Source: JAHELQ01 sp965603365
GTDB lineage: Bacteria; Acidobacteriota; Aminicenantia; UBA2199
DNA length: 64,000 nt
Assembly: GCA_965603365.1 (NCBI GenBank)
Contig: CBFDCR010000004.1
Span: 1 to 64,000, forward strand
Reading direction: 5' to 3'
Shown: piece after piece, positions 42,002 through 52,106 of the stretch
Layout of the letters: every line of letters begins with the position of its first letter
Position numbering within the stretch: position 1 is the first letter of the stretch
Notes under the pieces: generated by a model
The model's input: the letters and a program-made list of their open reading frames with translations, nothing else
Told to the model about the DNA's origin: nothing
The model's database searches: none
Made by a program: the position numbers and the translations under genes

Positions 42002-43257
42002 TTTTTCCCCGTCACTTTTGGCCGCTGAAATACCGGCACGTCCAGGTAATCGTCAAAATCATCGGGATTGGTGGACATACTCGGTAAATTGCTCTCGTTG
42101 ATATAGTCGAATTTATCCGACAGGTTGACCGAGTTTTCCCGGGGTTTAAAGGATAATCTCTCCTGCTGCTCCACATTCCGGGGTTTGAAATTGTCGGCCC
42201 GGGGGGGCGTCGGCGTACGAGGAACGGCGTTATTACTTTTTACCTGGGCGGCCGTTTTATAAGCCGGTTGAGATCTCTCGCCTTCCTCACCGAAGCCGGT
42301 GGCAATCACCGTCACCCTTAATACATCACCCAGGCTCTCGTCATCCACAATACCAAATTTAACTTTAGCATCGGCAGCGGCATTCTCCCGGATAATTTCG
42401 GAAATCACACCGATCTCTTTTAAACTCAAGCTGGTCGAAGCGGTGATGTTGTACAACACACCGGTGGCGCCCTTAATGGCCACATTATCCAGGAGCGGCG
42501 ACGTCAGGGCTTTACGGGTGGCCTCGTCGGCCCGATTCTCCCCTTTGGCTTCGCCTGTACCCATCAGGGTGCGCCCCTTTTCGGACATGACGGCCCGGAC
42601 ATCGGCGAAATCGACGTTTTGATACCCCGGATTATTGATGATATCGGAAATACCCCGGACAGCCTTCAGTAAAATTTCATCGACCTTCTTGTAGGCCTCT
42701 TTGTAGGAAAGATCCGCATCCTCCAACTCGAACAATTTCTGATTGGGGATCACAATCAGGGCATCCACACTCTTCATCAGATTTTGAATGCCCTCCTCGG
42801 CCACCGCCATGCGGCTGTTCCCCTCAAAAAAGAAGGGCCTGGTCACCACCGCCACGGTGAGGATGCCCATGGAGGAGGAGTGATTGGCAATCACCTGGGA
42901 GGCGCCGGTACCGGTACCGCCGCCCATACCGGCGGTGACGAATACCATGTTGGCACCCTCCAGCACATCGATAATGGCCTCGGTGCTCTCAAGCGCCGCC
43001 TGCATGCCGATTTCGGCATTGGACCCGGCCCCTAAACCACGGGTAATTTTTTCACCGATTTGCAGGCTCATAGCCGGAGATTTGATATTGGAAAGATCCT
43101 GGACATCGGTATTGATGGCCACAAAATCGACGCCCCTCAACCCTTCCTCGATCATACGGTTAATGGCATTTCCGCCGGCACCGCCGACTCCCAGAACCCG
43201 CAGCACCGCACCTATTCGTTCTTCGTCTGCATACGTTATTTTGATATCGTTCGCCAT
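41998..43257 (-). CDS. ftsZ: Cell-division tubulin homologue FtsZ
   Basis: 419-aa GTPase forming the division ring. The tubulin signature GGGTGTGAS is at about residues 107-115, preceded by the N-terminal VGGAGGNAINRM loop. The T7-type catalytic region NVDFADVRAVM is intact. A Pro/Asn-rich linker (about 320-400) leads to the C-terminal tail DDYLDVPVFQRPK, the FtsA-binding peptide. GGGAGACGAC precedes the ATG. 9 bp separate it from ftsA. Confidence 0.97.
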   Translation of the reverse strand: MANDIKITYADEERIGAVLRVLGVGGAGGNAINRMIEEGLRGVDFVAINTDVQDLSNIKSPAMSLQIGEKITRGLGAGSNAEIGMQAALESTEAIIDVLEGANMVFVTAGMGGGTGTGASQVIANHSSSMGILTVAVVTRPFFFEGNSRMAVAEEGIQNLMKSVDALIVIPNQKLFELEDADLSYKEAYKKVDEILLKAVRGISDIINNPGYQNVDFADVRAVMSEKGRTLMGTGEAKGENRADEATRKALTSPLLDNVAIKGATGVLYNITASTSLSLKEIGVISEIIRENAAADAKVKFGIVDDESLGDVLRVTVIATGFGEEGERSQPAYKTAAQVKSNNAVPRTPTPPRADNFKPRNVEQQERLSFKPRENSVNLSDKFDYINESNLPSMSTNPDDFDDYLDVPVFQRPKVTGKK

Positions 43258-43266
43258 GTCGTCTCC

Positions 43267-44487
43267 CTAAAAGCCCAATTGTTTCTTTATTTTTTGAAAA
43301 AACCCCAGGGATTGGTTCTTGATAACCCCCCGATCTTTCATATCCAGCAGCCCGTATCTCAAGAGACCGGTAGAGGTGGCAAAATCGGGGGTATTGACCT
43401 TATCGATCAGGCCGCCGTAATCCCGGGGCCGTCCGATCCGCACCGGGGCGGAAAATATGTCGTCGGCAATCTCAATCAGGCCGTCCAGTACGGCGGACCC
43501 GCCGGTGACGACGATGCCGGCATTGATGGCATTCTCCAGGCCCTCGGACTCGATCTTTTCTTTTACCATTTCGAAAATCTCCTCGGCCCGTGGTTTCAAT
43601 ATATCCGATAGTAACGTCACCGAAATCAACCGCCGCTTTTTACCCCCCACGCTGGGGATCTCAATATTCTGATTTTTCCAGTTGGGATCGGTCCCGCAGC
43701 CGTATTTCCGTTTGATTTGCTCGGCCTTATCGATAGGGGTGCGGGTGCCGATGGCCAGATCATTGGTAAAATTATCGCCCCCCACGCCCACGGTGGCGGA
43801 ATAACTCAACGCCCCCTTCTCATACACCGCCAGGTCGGTAGTACCGCCGCCGATGTCGATCAAGGCCACCCCCAGCTCTCTCTCATCGGCAGTCAAAACG
43901 GATTCCGCAGTGGCGATATGGGACAGCACCATCTTGATCACATCGATCCTGGCCTTCTTCAAACAGATGAGCAAATTTTTGGTGGAGGTCATGGCCGCGG
44001 TGACGATGTGAATGTAGACCTCGAGGTTTGAGCCGATCATACCGATGGGATTCTTAATACCTTCCTGGGTATCCACAATAAACTCCTGGGTCAACACATG
44101 AAGGATATCTTTGTCGTTGGGCAGCATGATGCTGCTGCCGTGGGTGACGGCCCGGTCCACATCCTCCTTGGTGATCTCACGATTTCTGCCGCTGATGTTG
44201 ATGCTGCCTTTGGCATTGACCGACTGAATATGGCTGCCGGAAATGTTTACATAGGCCGATTCTATCTCCACACCGGCGGTCAATTCCGCCTCCTTTACCG
44301 AGCGCCTGATATCTTCTACTGTCCGGTGCATATCGACGATTACACCTTTTCGGAGGCCCTTCGATTCGGTGATGCCGTAACCGATGATTTCGAGCTCGTC
44401 GGTCTCGTCTTCGGTTTTCACCTGCCCGATCAGGGTACAAATTTTTTTTGTCCCGATATCTATGCCTACCAGATAATTGTCCTTCAT
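43267..44487 (-). CDS. ftsA: Cell-division actin-like protein FtsA
   Basis: 406-aa actin-fold protein that tethers FtsZ to the membrane. IDIGTKKICTLIG (phosphate 1), the SHI/SVNAKGSINIS 1C domain, ALIDIGGGTTDLAVYEKGAL (phosphate 2), VVTGGSAVLDGL (adenosine) and a C-terminal amphipathic helix (FQKIKKQLGF) are seen. ATG 44487 is chosen because it lies just after the ftsQ stop and begins the actin fold; the longer frame enters ftsQ. Confidence 0.95.
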   Translation of the reverse strand: MKDNYLVGIDIGTKKICTLIGQVKTEDETDELEIIGYGITESKGLRKGVIVDMHRTVEDIRRSVKEAELTAGVEIESAYVNISGSHIQSVNAKGSINISGRNREITKEDVDRAVTHGSSIMLPNDKDILHVLTQEFIVDTQEGIKNPIGMIGSNLEVYIHIVTAAMTSTKNLLICLKKARIDVIKMVLSHIATAESVLTADERELGVALIDIGGGTTDLAVYEKGALSYSATVGVGGDNFTNDLAIGTRTPIDKAEQIKRKYGCGTDPNWKNQNIEIPSVGGKKRRLISVTLLSDILKPRAEEIFEMVKEKIESEGLENAINAGIVVTGGSAVLDGLIEIADDIFSAPVRIGRPRDYGGLIDKVNTPDFATSTGLLRYGLLDMKDRGVIKNQSLGFFQKIKKQLGF

Positions 44488-44488
44488 T

Positions 44489-45286
44489 TTAATGTCTTGC
44501 CTCCTCTTCAAATTCAAGGTAAAATCTATCCTCAAACCTCAGATCCACACATTTTATCTTTTGGGCAGCCAACGGTATCTTTTTCCTCAACTCCAGATAG
44601 TGCACGATTCGATCCACAAAATGGCCTTCTCCGGGATAAAAAAACTCATCGATGCCCTTTAATTTGACCAGCACCTTGTGAGGTTTCTGGAAACCGATAT
44701 AGTCAATAGAACTGCGAATCCGACGCATTTCCGGTAAATAGGGTATAATACTTTCCAACTGCTCCGGCAGGACCTTACGGATGGTAATCAATCCATCGAC
44801 TCGTGACGGGGTGGTATAGAGAAACGTCCCTTCGTCGTCCATAATGCGGCAGCCGTTCTTTCCCTGGATCTGAAACACCGGTTCCCTCAATTTAAAGCAA
44901 ATTTCTATGGTGGAGGGAAGATGCTTACTCAACACTACATCCTTGACTTCAGTCAATGTCAGGAGTTCCCGCCGCAGATCATCAAAATTGAAACTCAAGA
45001 TATTGCCGCCGTAATGCTGGACGATGCGCCGCACTTTCTGGGCACCCATTTTGGGGGAGTTGGCCAGGTGAAAAGACTTTATGTTTAGTTTTTCCCAGGT
45101 TAACAGAAAGCGGGCGGATTTGTAGATGAGGAATGTCAGGCTAACCAGGATCGAAAAAATAAAGAATAGATGAATCCCTTTTATCTTAATGCTTTTTATT
45201 TTCTTTTGCCGACTCAGGGAGCGATTGTTGCGTTTTCTGAGAAAATCGGCCTCGGTGACGATACCCACCCTGGATAGTTCTCTCAT
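44489..45286 (-). CDS. ftsQ: Cell-division protein FtsQ/DivIB
   Basis: 265-aa bitopic protein. A basic cytoplasmic tail (FLRKRNNRSLSRQKKIKSIK) and one membrane helix (about 40-58) lead to a POTRA domain (FHLANSPKMGAQKVRRIVQH) and the FtsQ beta domain (VLSKHLPSTIEICFKLREPV, DDEGTFLY). It overlaps murC by 4 bp (ATGA). It connects FtsB/FtsL to the divisome; here FtsL is encoded at the other end of the cluster. Confidence 0.9.
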   Translation of the reverse strand: MRELSRVGIVTEADFLRKRNNRSLSRQKKIKSIKIKGIHLFFIFSILVSLTFLIYKSARFLLTWEKLNIKSFHLANSPKMGAQKVRRIVQHYGGNILSFNFDDLRRELLTLTEVKDVVLSKHLPSTIEICFKLREPVFQIQGKNGCRIMDDEGTFLYTTPSRVDGLITIRKVLPEQLESIIPYLPEMRRIRSSIDYIGFQKPHKVLVKLKGIDEFFYPGEGHFVDRIVHYLELRKKIPLAAQKIKCVDLRFEDRFYLEFEEEARH

Positions 45287-46689
45287 CTGCGACTTCCTGC
45301 CTTCCGGCCGGCCATCTTCTCCAGCACCTCGGCAAACCGGTGAGCGGTGCGGGTTAAGTCTCCGGCCGATAAGAACAAGAAGGCATCGCCTTTTTGCATT
45401 TCCTGCCGGAGACAGCCAATAATATCCTCGAGTTCTTCTATATAGCGCACATCTTGTAGACCCTCTCCCCTGATCTTTTCGGCCAGAATTTTACCATCCA
45501 CATTCTCGATCTCCTTCTGATTGGCGGCATAGATTCTGGCCACGATCAGGCGATCCACCCCCTGAAAGGCGGAGGCAAACTTCTCCATCAGTATCTGCAG
45601 CCGGCTAAACCGGTGGGGCTGAAAGATGGCCACGATCCGTTTGAAATCTCCCAGTTTGAGGGTATCGACGGTGGTCTTGATTTCACTGGGATGGTGGGCG
45701 TAATCGTCGACCACCAGATAGTCCGGCGAGTAAAACAACACCTGGAATCGCCTCTCCGGCAGATAAAATTTCTTTAAACCCTCCTGGATGACCGGCATAT
45801 CGATGCCGATCTCCACCGCCGCGGTAATGGCGGCTAAGGCATTGTAGATGTTGTGAATGCCGCCCACATTCAGCTCCATCCGGCCGCGGTATTCGCCCAG
45901 GATGAACAGATCGAAGGCGGTCCCAAATAGGGAATTTTTTATGTTTTCCACCCGGATATCGGTGTCCGCCGACAGGCTGTAGGTCAGCACCCGCTTGTTC
46001 AGGTGGGGCAGGATCTGTCGAGAATGTGAACAATCGTAGTTGAGAATCACCGATCCATAGAAGGGAACCTTATTACCGAATTGCAGAAATGACTCCCGCA
46101 AACGATCCATATTCTGATAGTAATCCAGATGGTCGTCTTCGATATTGGTGATGACCGCAATGGTGGGAAATAGACTCAAGAAACTGCCGTCCGATTCATC
46201 GGCTTCGGCAATCAGGTAGGCCGATTTCCCCAGCTTGGCTCCGCTTTCGCCGGTCTTCAACTTACCGCCCACCACAAAGGTGGGATCCTTGCTGGCATGG
46301 CTGAGAATCGTGGCGATCATCGAAGTGGTGGTGGTTTTACCGTGGGTCCCGGCCACTGCTACCGAGAATTTCACCCGCATTAATTCTGCCAGCATCTCGG
46401 CCCGGGGAATCACCGGGATCTTCCGCTTGAGTGCCTCTTTGACCTCCACATTGTCCGGGGTAACGGCACTGGAATAGACCAGGGTCTCGGCGTCAGCGAC
46501 ATTGTCCTTCCGGTGTCCCAGGAAAACGTCGATCCCCATGCTCCTCAACCGGTTGATGGTGTCACCCTCGGCAATATCGGAGCCGGATACGACAAATCCC
46601 ATGTTGTGTAAGACTTCGGCGATGCCCGACATACCGGCGCCGCCGATGCCGACAAAATGAATCTTTCTCACTCGACTGTATTCAATCAT
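45283..46689 (-). CDS. murC: UDP-N-acetylmuramate-L-alanine ligase
   Basis: 468-aa Mur ligase adding L-Ala to UDP-MurNAc. The N-terminal UDP-binding motif is HFVGIGGAGMSGIAEVL, the ATP loop VAGTHGKTTTTSMIA, with ITNIEDDHLDYY and the C-terminal DDYAHHPSEIKTT and FQPHRFSRLQIL. Length is typical. It overlaps ftsW by 8 bp and ftsQ by 4 bp. In most dcw clusters murG lies between ftsW and murC; here there is none. Confidence 0.96.
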   Translation of the reverse strand: MIEYSRVRKIHFVGIGGAGMSGIAEVLHNMGFVVSGSDIAEGDTINRLRSMGIDVFLGHRKDNVADAETLVYSSAVTPDNVEVKEALKRKIPVIPRAEMLAELMRVKFSVAVAGTHGKTTTTSMIATILSHASKDPTFVVGGKLKTGESGAKLGKSAYLIAEADESDGSFLSLFPTIAVITNIEDDHLDYYQNMDRLRESFLQFGNKVPFYGSVILNYDCSHSRQILPHLNKRVLTYSLSADTDIRVENIKNSLFGTAFDLFILGEYRGRMELNVGGIHNIYNALAAITAAVEIGIDMPVIQEGLKKFYLPERRFQVLFYSPDYLVVDDYAHHPSEIKTTVDTLKLGDFKRIVAIFQPHRFSRLQILMEKFASAFQGVDRLIVARIYAANQKEIENVDGKILAEKIRGEGLQDVRYIEELEDIIGCLRQEMQKGDAFLFLSAGDLTRTAHRFAEVLEKMAGRKAGSRR

Positions 46690-47788
46690 TTAAAAGCACC
46701 GTTTTCCTGTGTCGGGACACGTTGATGATGATCCCGGTAACGATCAAGCTGGAAACCAGGGAACTGCCGCCGATGGATATAAAAGGCAGGGGAATACCGG
46801 TGGTGGGGAAAATCCCCAGGGTGACGGAAATGTTGATCATGGCCTGGCACACAACCAGAAAAGTGAGGCCGATGACCAGCAGATAGGTGTGGCGGTTTCC
46901 CGAATGTTTGGCAATAACAACGCCCCTGGCCAAAAAAATCATAAACAGCATGATGACAAAGAGAGCGCCGATGAGTCCCACCTCCTCGCCGATGATGGAA
47001 TAGATAAAATCGGTATAGGCGTAGGGCAAAAAAAAGAGTTTCTGGGTCGACTTTCCCAACCCCTGCCCGAAGATACCGCCGGAGCCCACCGCATTCAGCG
47101 ACTGCATCACCTGGAAATTAAAGGTGGCGCCATACTTGTCGGGGTTAAAAAAGGCCACAATGCGATTCATCTTATCGGGACTGAGCTTGATGATCAAATA
47201 GAAAAGGGGTATCAGACCGGCCAGGGATGCGGCAAAGTACCTGATCTTTAACCCGGCGATAAACAGCACCACCATGGTGATGAACAGGATCAAGAAGAAA
47301 TTCCCGTAATCCGGCTCTTTCAAGATCAATATTTCAATTAAGAACACCGGTATCAAGATTAGCGCCAATTTTTTTAGATTATTCACCTCTTCATCTTTTC
47401 TGCCCAGCATATAGGATAAATACAACACCGCCGCAATCTTGGCAAACTCCGACGGCTGCAGCGAAAAACCGGCAAACCGAATCCAGCGGTAACTGTTATT
47501 GATTTTACCGCCGAAAAAGACCAGCACCAGGGCGGCCGTACTTAAAATTAAGACCAGCCAGACCATTTTCTGATCCAGATAAATGGGCTGCCTCAAGGTG
47601 ACGATGATTAAAAAAATAATGAAACCGACACTCAGCCACATCACCTGCCTCTTTAAAAAATAGAAGCTGTCCCCGAAGTTCTCCTTGGCCATGATCATGG
47701 TGGAACTGTAAACCATAATGAGGCCAAACAGTAACAAGCAGATCACCGCGATCAGCAAGAACTTGTCGATGCCGATGTTCTTAACCAT
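46682..47788 (-). CDS. ftsW: Septal peptidoglycan glycosyltransferase FtsW
   Basis: 368-aa SEDS-family polytopic protein with about ten membrane helices, polymerising lipid II at the septum. GLIMVYSST near the N-terminus, the SEDS segments NNSYRWIRFAGFSLQPSEFA and EPDYGNFFL, and PFISIGGSSLVSSL near the end are diagnostic. I take ATG 47788 (MVKNIGID), overlapping the murD stop by 8 bp; a start seven codons earlier is possible. Confidence 0.93.
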   Translation of the reverse strand: MVKNIGIDKFLLIAVICLLLFGLIMVYSSTMIMAKENFGDSFYFLKRQVMWLSVGFIIFLIIVTLRQPIYLDQKMVWLVLILSTAALVLVFFGGKINNSYRWIRFAGFSLQPSEFAKIAAVLYLSYMLGRKDEEVNNLKKLALILIPVFLIEILILKEPDYGNFFLILFITMVVLFIAGLKIRYFAASLAGLIPLFYLIIKLSPDKMNRIVAFFNPDKYGATFNFQVMQSLNAVGSGGIFGQGLGKSTQKLFFLPYAYTDFIYSIIGEEVGLIGALFVIMLFMIFLARGVVIAKHSGNRHTYLLVIGLTFLVVCQAMINISVTLGIFPTTGIPLPFISIGGSSLVSSLIVTGIIINVSRHRKTVLLND

Positions 47789-49196
47789 TGGCCACCCCAC
47801 TCCGGGCACCCAAATGTTGCCTCTTCAGCGACAAAAAGGCCTCCCTGAACACTTCGCCCCGGTGCTCGAAACTGTGAAACATGTCGAAGCTGGCACATCC
47901 GGGCGACAGCAGCACCACGCCGCCGTTCTCTCTGGATTGCAGCAGTTGGTACCCACACTTGACCGCTTCGTTAAGATCGGGGACGAATTCACATCGATCC
48001 CTGACATGGGAAAGCTGCTCATAAATGGCAGTGGCAGCCTGTCCCATCAGCAAGACCTTATTTACCCTTTCAGTTACAGCCTTTTCCAGCAAGGAAAAGT
48101 CGCCGCCCTTATCCTTGCCGCCTAAGATGACGACCAGATCTCCGCTGAAGCTGTTCAATGATTTTAAGGCGGCATCCACGTTGGTGGCCTTGGAATCGTT
48201 GATAAATTCGACCTTACCGATACCGCCCAACGATTCCATCCGATGGGGCAGCCCCTTGAAGGTCTCCAGAGCCGCCTCGATTTCATGGGTCCCTAAGCCC
48301 ATCAACCGGACAGCAGTCACGGCGGCCAGTACATTTTCGGCATTGTGAATGCCCCTCAGCGGATTACGTCTCAGGGAGATACGATCGGTTTTCCCCGCCC
48401 ACTTGAGATCGGCCGCGTCGTCTTTGATGAAGGCCCGCTGCGCCGCCCACTCCAACTCTTCATCAATGGAAAACCAGATGCGCCGACCCATTCCCGGCAG
48501 AGTAAAATTCCCCAGCAGCGGGGCATCGTGATGGTTTAGAATCTGGTAGTCGGAGTCCGTTTGATTTTTAAAGATATTGAACTTGGCCACAAAATAATCG
48601 TCCTTTGCCGGATAACGATCCAGATGGTCGGAGGTTACATTTAATAGTACGGCGATATGGGGTCTGAAATCAAAGATCTCCTCCAACTGGAAACTGGATA
48701 CCTCCAGCACCACGATGGAGTCGACGGCGATCCGATTTACCTCCGAAATAACGGGATTGCCGATGTTGCCCGCCAGCAAACTATTACGGCCGCTGCTGGT
48801 TAGAAAATGGTGGATCAGGCTGACGGTGGTCGATTTTCCGTTGGTGCCGGTCACGGCAACCAGCGGGGCATTGATAAATTGGCTGGCAAATTCGATCTCC
48901 GAAATCAAGCGGATTCCCTTTTTCCGAAGGGGAGAAAATCGAGGAGTACGGGCATTCACCCCGGGACTCATGATGATCAAATCCATCTCCCCAAGGCGGT
49001 TAAAATCCTCCGATCCGACCAAAAACGTCACCCCCCGCTTTTTGTAATCCTCGATCTCCTGCGCCTCAATCCGGGGGTTATCATCGTACAGGTATAAATG
49101 TCCCGCCTGTTTCTCGATCAACAAAAATTCCAGCAGAGCCTTGCCGGTCTTGCCGAAACCCACCACAGCCACCTTACCTTCACTACCCTCAGTCAT
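47781..49196 (-). CDS. murD: UDP-N-acetylmuramoylalanine-D-glutamate ligase
   Basis: 471-aa Mur ligase adding D-Glu. VAVVGFGKTGKALLEFL, the ATP loop VTGTNGKSTTVSLIH, LEVSSFQLEEI, LNVTSDHLDRY, GLPHRMESLG and INDSKATNVDAAL with the closing LLSPGCASFDMF are all present. ATG 49196 follows GGAG at 8 bases and overlaps murF by 8 bp. The usual mraY between murF and murD is absent. Confidence 0.96.
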   Translation of the reverse strand: MTEGSEGKVAVVGFGKTGKALLEFLLIEKQAGHLYLYDDNPRIEAQEIEDYKKRGVTFLVGSEDFNRLGEMDLIIMSPGVNARTPRFSPLRKKGIRLISEIEFASQFINAPLVAVTGTNGKSTTVSLIHHFLTSSGRNSLLAGNIGNPVISEVNRIAVDSIVVLEVSSFQLEEIFDFRPHIAVLLNVTSDHLDRYPAKDDYFVAKFNIFKNQTDSDYQILNHHDAPLLGNFTLPGMGRRIWFSIDEELEWAAQRAFIKDDAADLKWAGKTDRISLRRNPLRGIHNAENVLAAVTAVRLMGLGTHEIEAALETFKGLPHRMESLGGIGKVEFINDSKATNVDAALKSLNSFSGDLVVILGGKDKGGDFSLLEKAVTERVNKVLLMGQAATAIYEQLSHVRDRCEFVPDLNEAVKCGYQLLQSRENGGVVLLSPGCASFDMFHSFEHRGEVFREAFLSLKRQHLGARSGVANG

Positions 49197-50595
49197 TGAA
49201 AAGCTCCTGCAAAGTCCGTTCCAGGGCAATTCCCCGGGACGCCTTGAGCAGCATCACACTGCCCGCCCCGGCAATCCCTTTTAAAAATCGTCCCGCTTCG
49301 GTAGAATCGCCGCACATCTTAACCTTTTGCCCGGCGTAACCGGTATGCTGCGCACCCTCGGCTATCTTTTCTGCCCGCCGGCCAACTGTTACCAGGAAAT
49401 CAAAATGCAGGCCCGAAAAAAAAGTACCCACATCAAAGTGAAAATCCTCTTCCCCCTCACCCAGTTCCAGCATATCCCCCAGCACCGCAATCTTCTTCCC
49501 CTTCCAATCAAGAAATTCCTGATCCACCCAGTCGAGCGCCTTCTTCAAAGCTTCGGGGTTTGAATTGTACGTCTCGTCGATGATGGTGAAGCCATTTTTC
49601 CGGTAGATTTCGCCTCGACGGGCCAGGGATTTTACGTCTGCCAGGGCCTGCTGGATCTCGAAGTGCTTCATCCCCAGGTGCTGGCAAACCACCACTGCAG
49701 CAAATAGATTTTCGGATAGGACCCGGTTGACGACATGGGTGCTGAATTCGGTTTTAATGCCGTAAAATTCCATCACCAACCGGGTACCCTCCTTTTCGCG
49801 AACAACCTCCTTTAAAATAATATCGTTGTGGGCAGGACTTTTACCGAAAAAAACCTTGCGACCTCTTTTGGGGGCCACCGCTTGCCTGAGGGGTTGGGAG
49901 TCGCCATTGATGAAACCCACATCGTCGGCAGCCAGATGATTCAAAATTTCCGATTTGGCCGCGGCAATATTGTCCAGGTTTTTGAGAAATTCCAGGTGTA
50001 CCGGATAGACATTGAGGATGACCGCCACATCTGGGCGCAAGATGTCGGCCAGGAGATCGATTTCGCCGATGCCGGGATCACTCATGGCCAGTTCAAACAC
50101 CGCAGCCTCCTCTTCACCGGTCATCTTCAACAGGGAAAAGGGCAGCCCGATGCAGTTATTCCAGTTCTCATGGGAGCGATGGGTTCTATATTTGTGGGAC
50201 AGCAGTTGATAGATGAATTCCTTGGTAGTCGTCTTGCCGGCGCTGCCGGTTACCCCGATATACTTTGTCTTTCTGAATTTATTTCGAACATGGACGGCCA
50301 GTTGCTGAGCGGCCGCCAGGGGGTCGTCCACCCGGATGAGCGGTAGAGTCAAACCAGCAGTATTAAAATCTTTTGCAACCACCGCCCCCACCTCTTTTTT
50401 CTTGTCTAAATCCCTGACAAAACGATGGCCATCATTGTCCCGGGTTTTTAAAGCAAAAAATAACGTCCCTTCCGAACGGATCAACCGGGTATCGAAATGA
50501 AAATCGGAAAACAGCAGATTTTGACGATTTTCGGGAATATTCTCCAGGCTGCCCCGGGTCACCCCGGCAATTTCCCGAATCCCCAATCTCGGCAC
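49189..50595 (-). CDS. murF: UDP-MurNAc-tripeptide-D-Ala-D-Ala ligase
   Basis: 468-aa Mur ligase adding D-Ala-D-Ala. DTRLIRSEGTLFFALK (MurF fold start), ATP loop VTGSAGKTTTKEFIY, HENWNNCIGLPFSLL, ELAMSDPGEI-type region (GIGEIDLL) and DETYNSNPEALKKAL identify it. It starts with GTG (50595-50593) preceded by GGAGG that overlaps the end of murE. Length is normal. Confidence 0.95.
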   Translation of the reverse strand: MPRLGIREIAGVTRGSLENIPENRQNLLFSDFHFDTRLIRSEGTLFFALKTRDNDGHRFVRDLDKKKEVGAVVAKDFNTAGLTLPLIRVDDPLAAAQQLAVHVRNKFRKTKYIGVTGSAGKTTTKEFIYQLLSHKYRTHRSHENWNNCIGLPFSLLKMTGEEEAAVFELAMSDPGIGEIDLLADILRPDVAVILNVYPVHLEFLKNLDNIAAAKSEILNHLAADDVGFINGDSQPLRQAVAPKRGRKVFFGKSPAHNDIILKEVVREKEGTRLVMEFYGIKTEFSTHVVNRVLSENLFAAVVVCQHLGMKHFEIQQALADVKSLARRGEIYRKNGFTIIDETYNSNPEALKKALDWVDQEFLDWKGKKIAVLGDMLELGEGEEDFHFDVGTFFSGLHFDFLVTVGRRAEKIAEGAQHTGYAGQKVKMCGDSTEAGRFLKGIAGAGSVMLLKASRGIALERTLQELFND

Positions 50596-50596
50596 C

Positions 50597-52096
50597 TTAG
50601 ACCTCCCTCTCGACAGCCGGTTTCCCTTTCAAAATCCGCTCTACCACTTCAAAATCATCAAAACGGATGGTGCGGTCGGCAAATATTTGATAATCTTCAT
50701 GGCCCTTGCCGGCAATCACCACCAGATCATCCTTACAGGCCATTTTCAGCGCCCTCCTGATGGCCGTTTCCCGGTCCACCTCGACGATATATTGACGAAA
50801 TCCCAGCTCAAAACCCTCGACAATATCTTCGATAATGTCCGCCGGTTCCTCCTGCCTGGGATTATCGCTGGTCACCACCACCAGATCGGCATTCACCGAG
50901 GCTATTTCCCCCATCCTGGGCCTCTTGGTCGTATCCCGGGAACCGCCGGCACCGAACACCAGGATGATTCTGCCGCTTACGACCTCCCTTAAAGACTTCA
51001 GCAAATTCTCCAGGGCATTGTCGGTATGGGCATAATCGATCATGACGGAAAAATCGTTTTGATAAACAAAATCCAGCCGCCCCTTCACCGGTTTAAAATC
51101 CCCGACTGCCCCGGAGATATCTTCAAACGAGATCCCTTGAATCAGGGCCGAACTGACCGCCGCCAGGATATTCAACACATTCACCCGGCCCACCAGTGGG
51201 CTCTTGATCGCCAATTCGCCTTTCGGCGTCTTTAAGGTGGCCTCGATGCCCTTCAACGAGAGGTTGTAATGGAGGGGTCTCACATCGGCGGCGGTGGAAA
51301 AGCCGAAGGTGAGATATTTACTCTCCAGCGCCTCAAAAATTTCCCCGGAGCTCGGATCATCAATATTGATGACCGCCCAATCGTCAACGGACAACTTTTG
51401 AAAGAGCCTCAGTTTGGACTCAAAATAATCCGCCATGGTCTGATGGAAATCCAGGTGGTCACCGGAAAAGGAGGTAAATATACCCTGGGAAAAGCGGATG
51501 TTATCCACCCGCTGTAACTTTAATGCCACCGACGATACCTCCATTACCAGTTGGCGGCAGCCCGCCGACCGGGCCTCCGACATAAACGCCATGATTTCCG
51601 GTGCCTCCGGGGTGGTGAGAGCGGTTTTCCTGAAAAAGCTCCCCTTCTCATCACCCGGGCAATTCAGCCGGCTCATCCCCAGGGTGCCGATCAGACCGCT
51701 GCCCCCTTGACGGCTCAAGATGGCGGCAACTAACGAGGCAACGGTGGTCTTGCCATTGGTACCGGTTACGCCGATGACCGTCATATCCTGGCCGGGGTGA
51801 TCGTAAAATTCCGCCGACATCTTTGAAAGGGCCTGCCGATCATTCATGACCTGAACCCAACAGACATCTTCGAATACCGGCAGCGGCGGGGCCTGGGAAA
51901 CAATCACCGCGGCACCTCTCTTGATGGCCGCCTCCACATAGTTCAGGCCATCCACCCTGAAGCCCTTGATGGCCACGAAGCAGTACCCCTCTTCTACTTT
52001 GCGGGAATCGTGGCTAATTCCCGATATCTCGATGTCCAGACTTCCCCGCTGGCGGATGATCGCCACCTCCTTTAACAATGTCTTCAACGTCTTCAC
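50597..52096 (-). CDS. murE: UDP-MurNAc-dipeptide meso-DAP ligase
   Basis: 499-aa Mur ligase adding the third residue. The ATP loop is GVTGTNGKTTVASLV, followed by ALTTPEAPEIMAFM, MEVSSVAL, SFSGDHLDFH, MIDYAHTDNAL and GAGGSRDTTKRP. The specificity loop reads SDNPRQEEP. DNPR is the meso-diaminopimelate form (lysine enzymes differ), so the wall is DAP-type. I favour GTG 52096, placed just after the ftsI stop; the frame extends to an ATG at 52123 inside ftsI with no site before it. Confidence 0.94.
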   Translation of the reverse strand: MKTLKTLLKEVAIIRQRGSLDIEISGISHDSRKVEEGYCFVAIKGFRVDGLNYVEAAIKRGAAVIVSQAPPLPVFEDVCWVQVMNDRQALSKMSAEFYDHPGQDMTVIGVTGTNGKTTVASLVAAILSRQGGSGLIGTLGMSRLNCPGDEKGSFFRKTALTTPEAPEIMAFMSEARSAGCRQLVMEVSSVALKLQRVDNIRFSQGIFTSFSGDHLDFHQTMADYFESKLRLFQKLSVDDWAVINIDDPSSGEIFEALESKYLTFGFSTAADVRPLHYNLSLKGIEATLKTPKGELAIKSPLVGRVNVLNILAAVSSALIQGISFEDISGAVGDFKPVKGRLDFVYQNDFSVMIDYAHTDNALENLLKSLREVVSGRIILVFGAGGSRDTTKRPRMGEIASVNADLVVVTSDNPRQEEPADIIEDIVEGFELGFRQYIVEVDRETAIRRALKMACKDDLVVIAGKGHEDYQIFADRTIRFDDFEVVERILKGKPAVEREV

Positions 52097-52106
52097 ATGC
52101 GCACCC

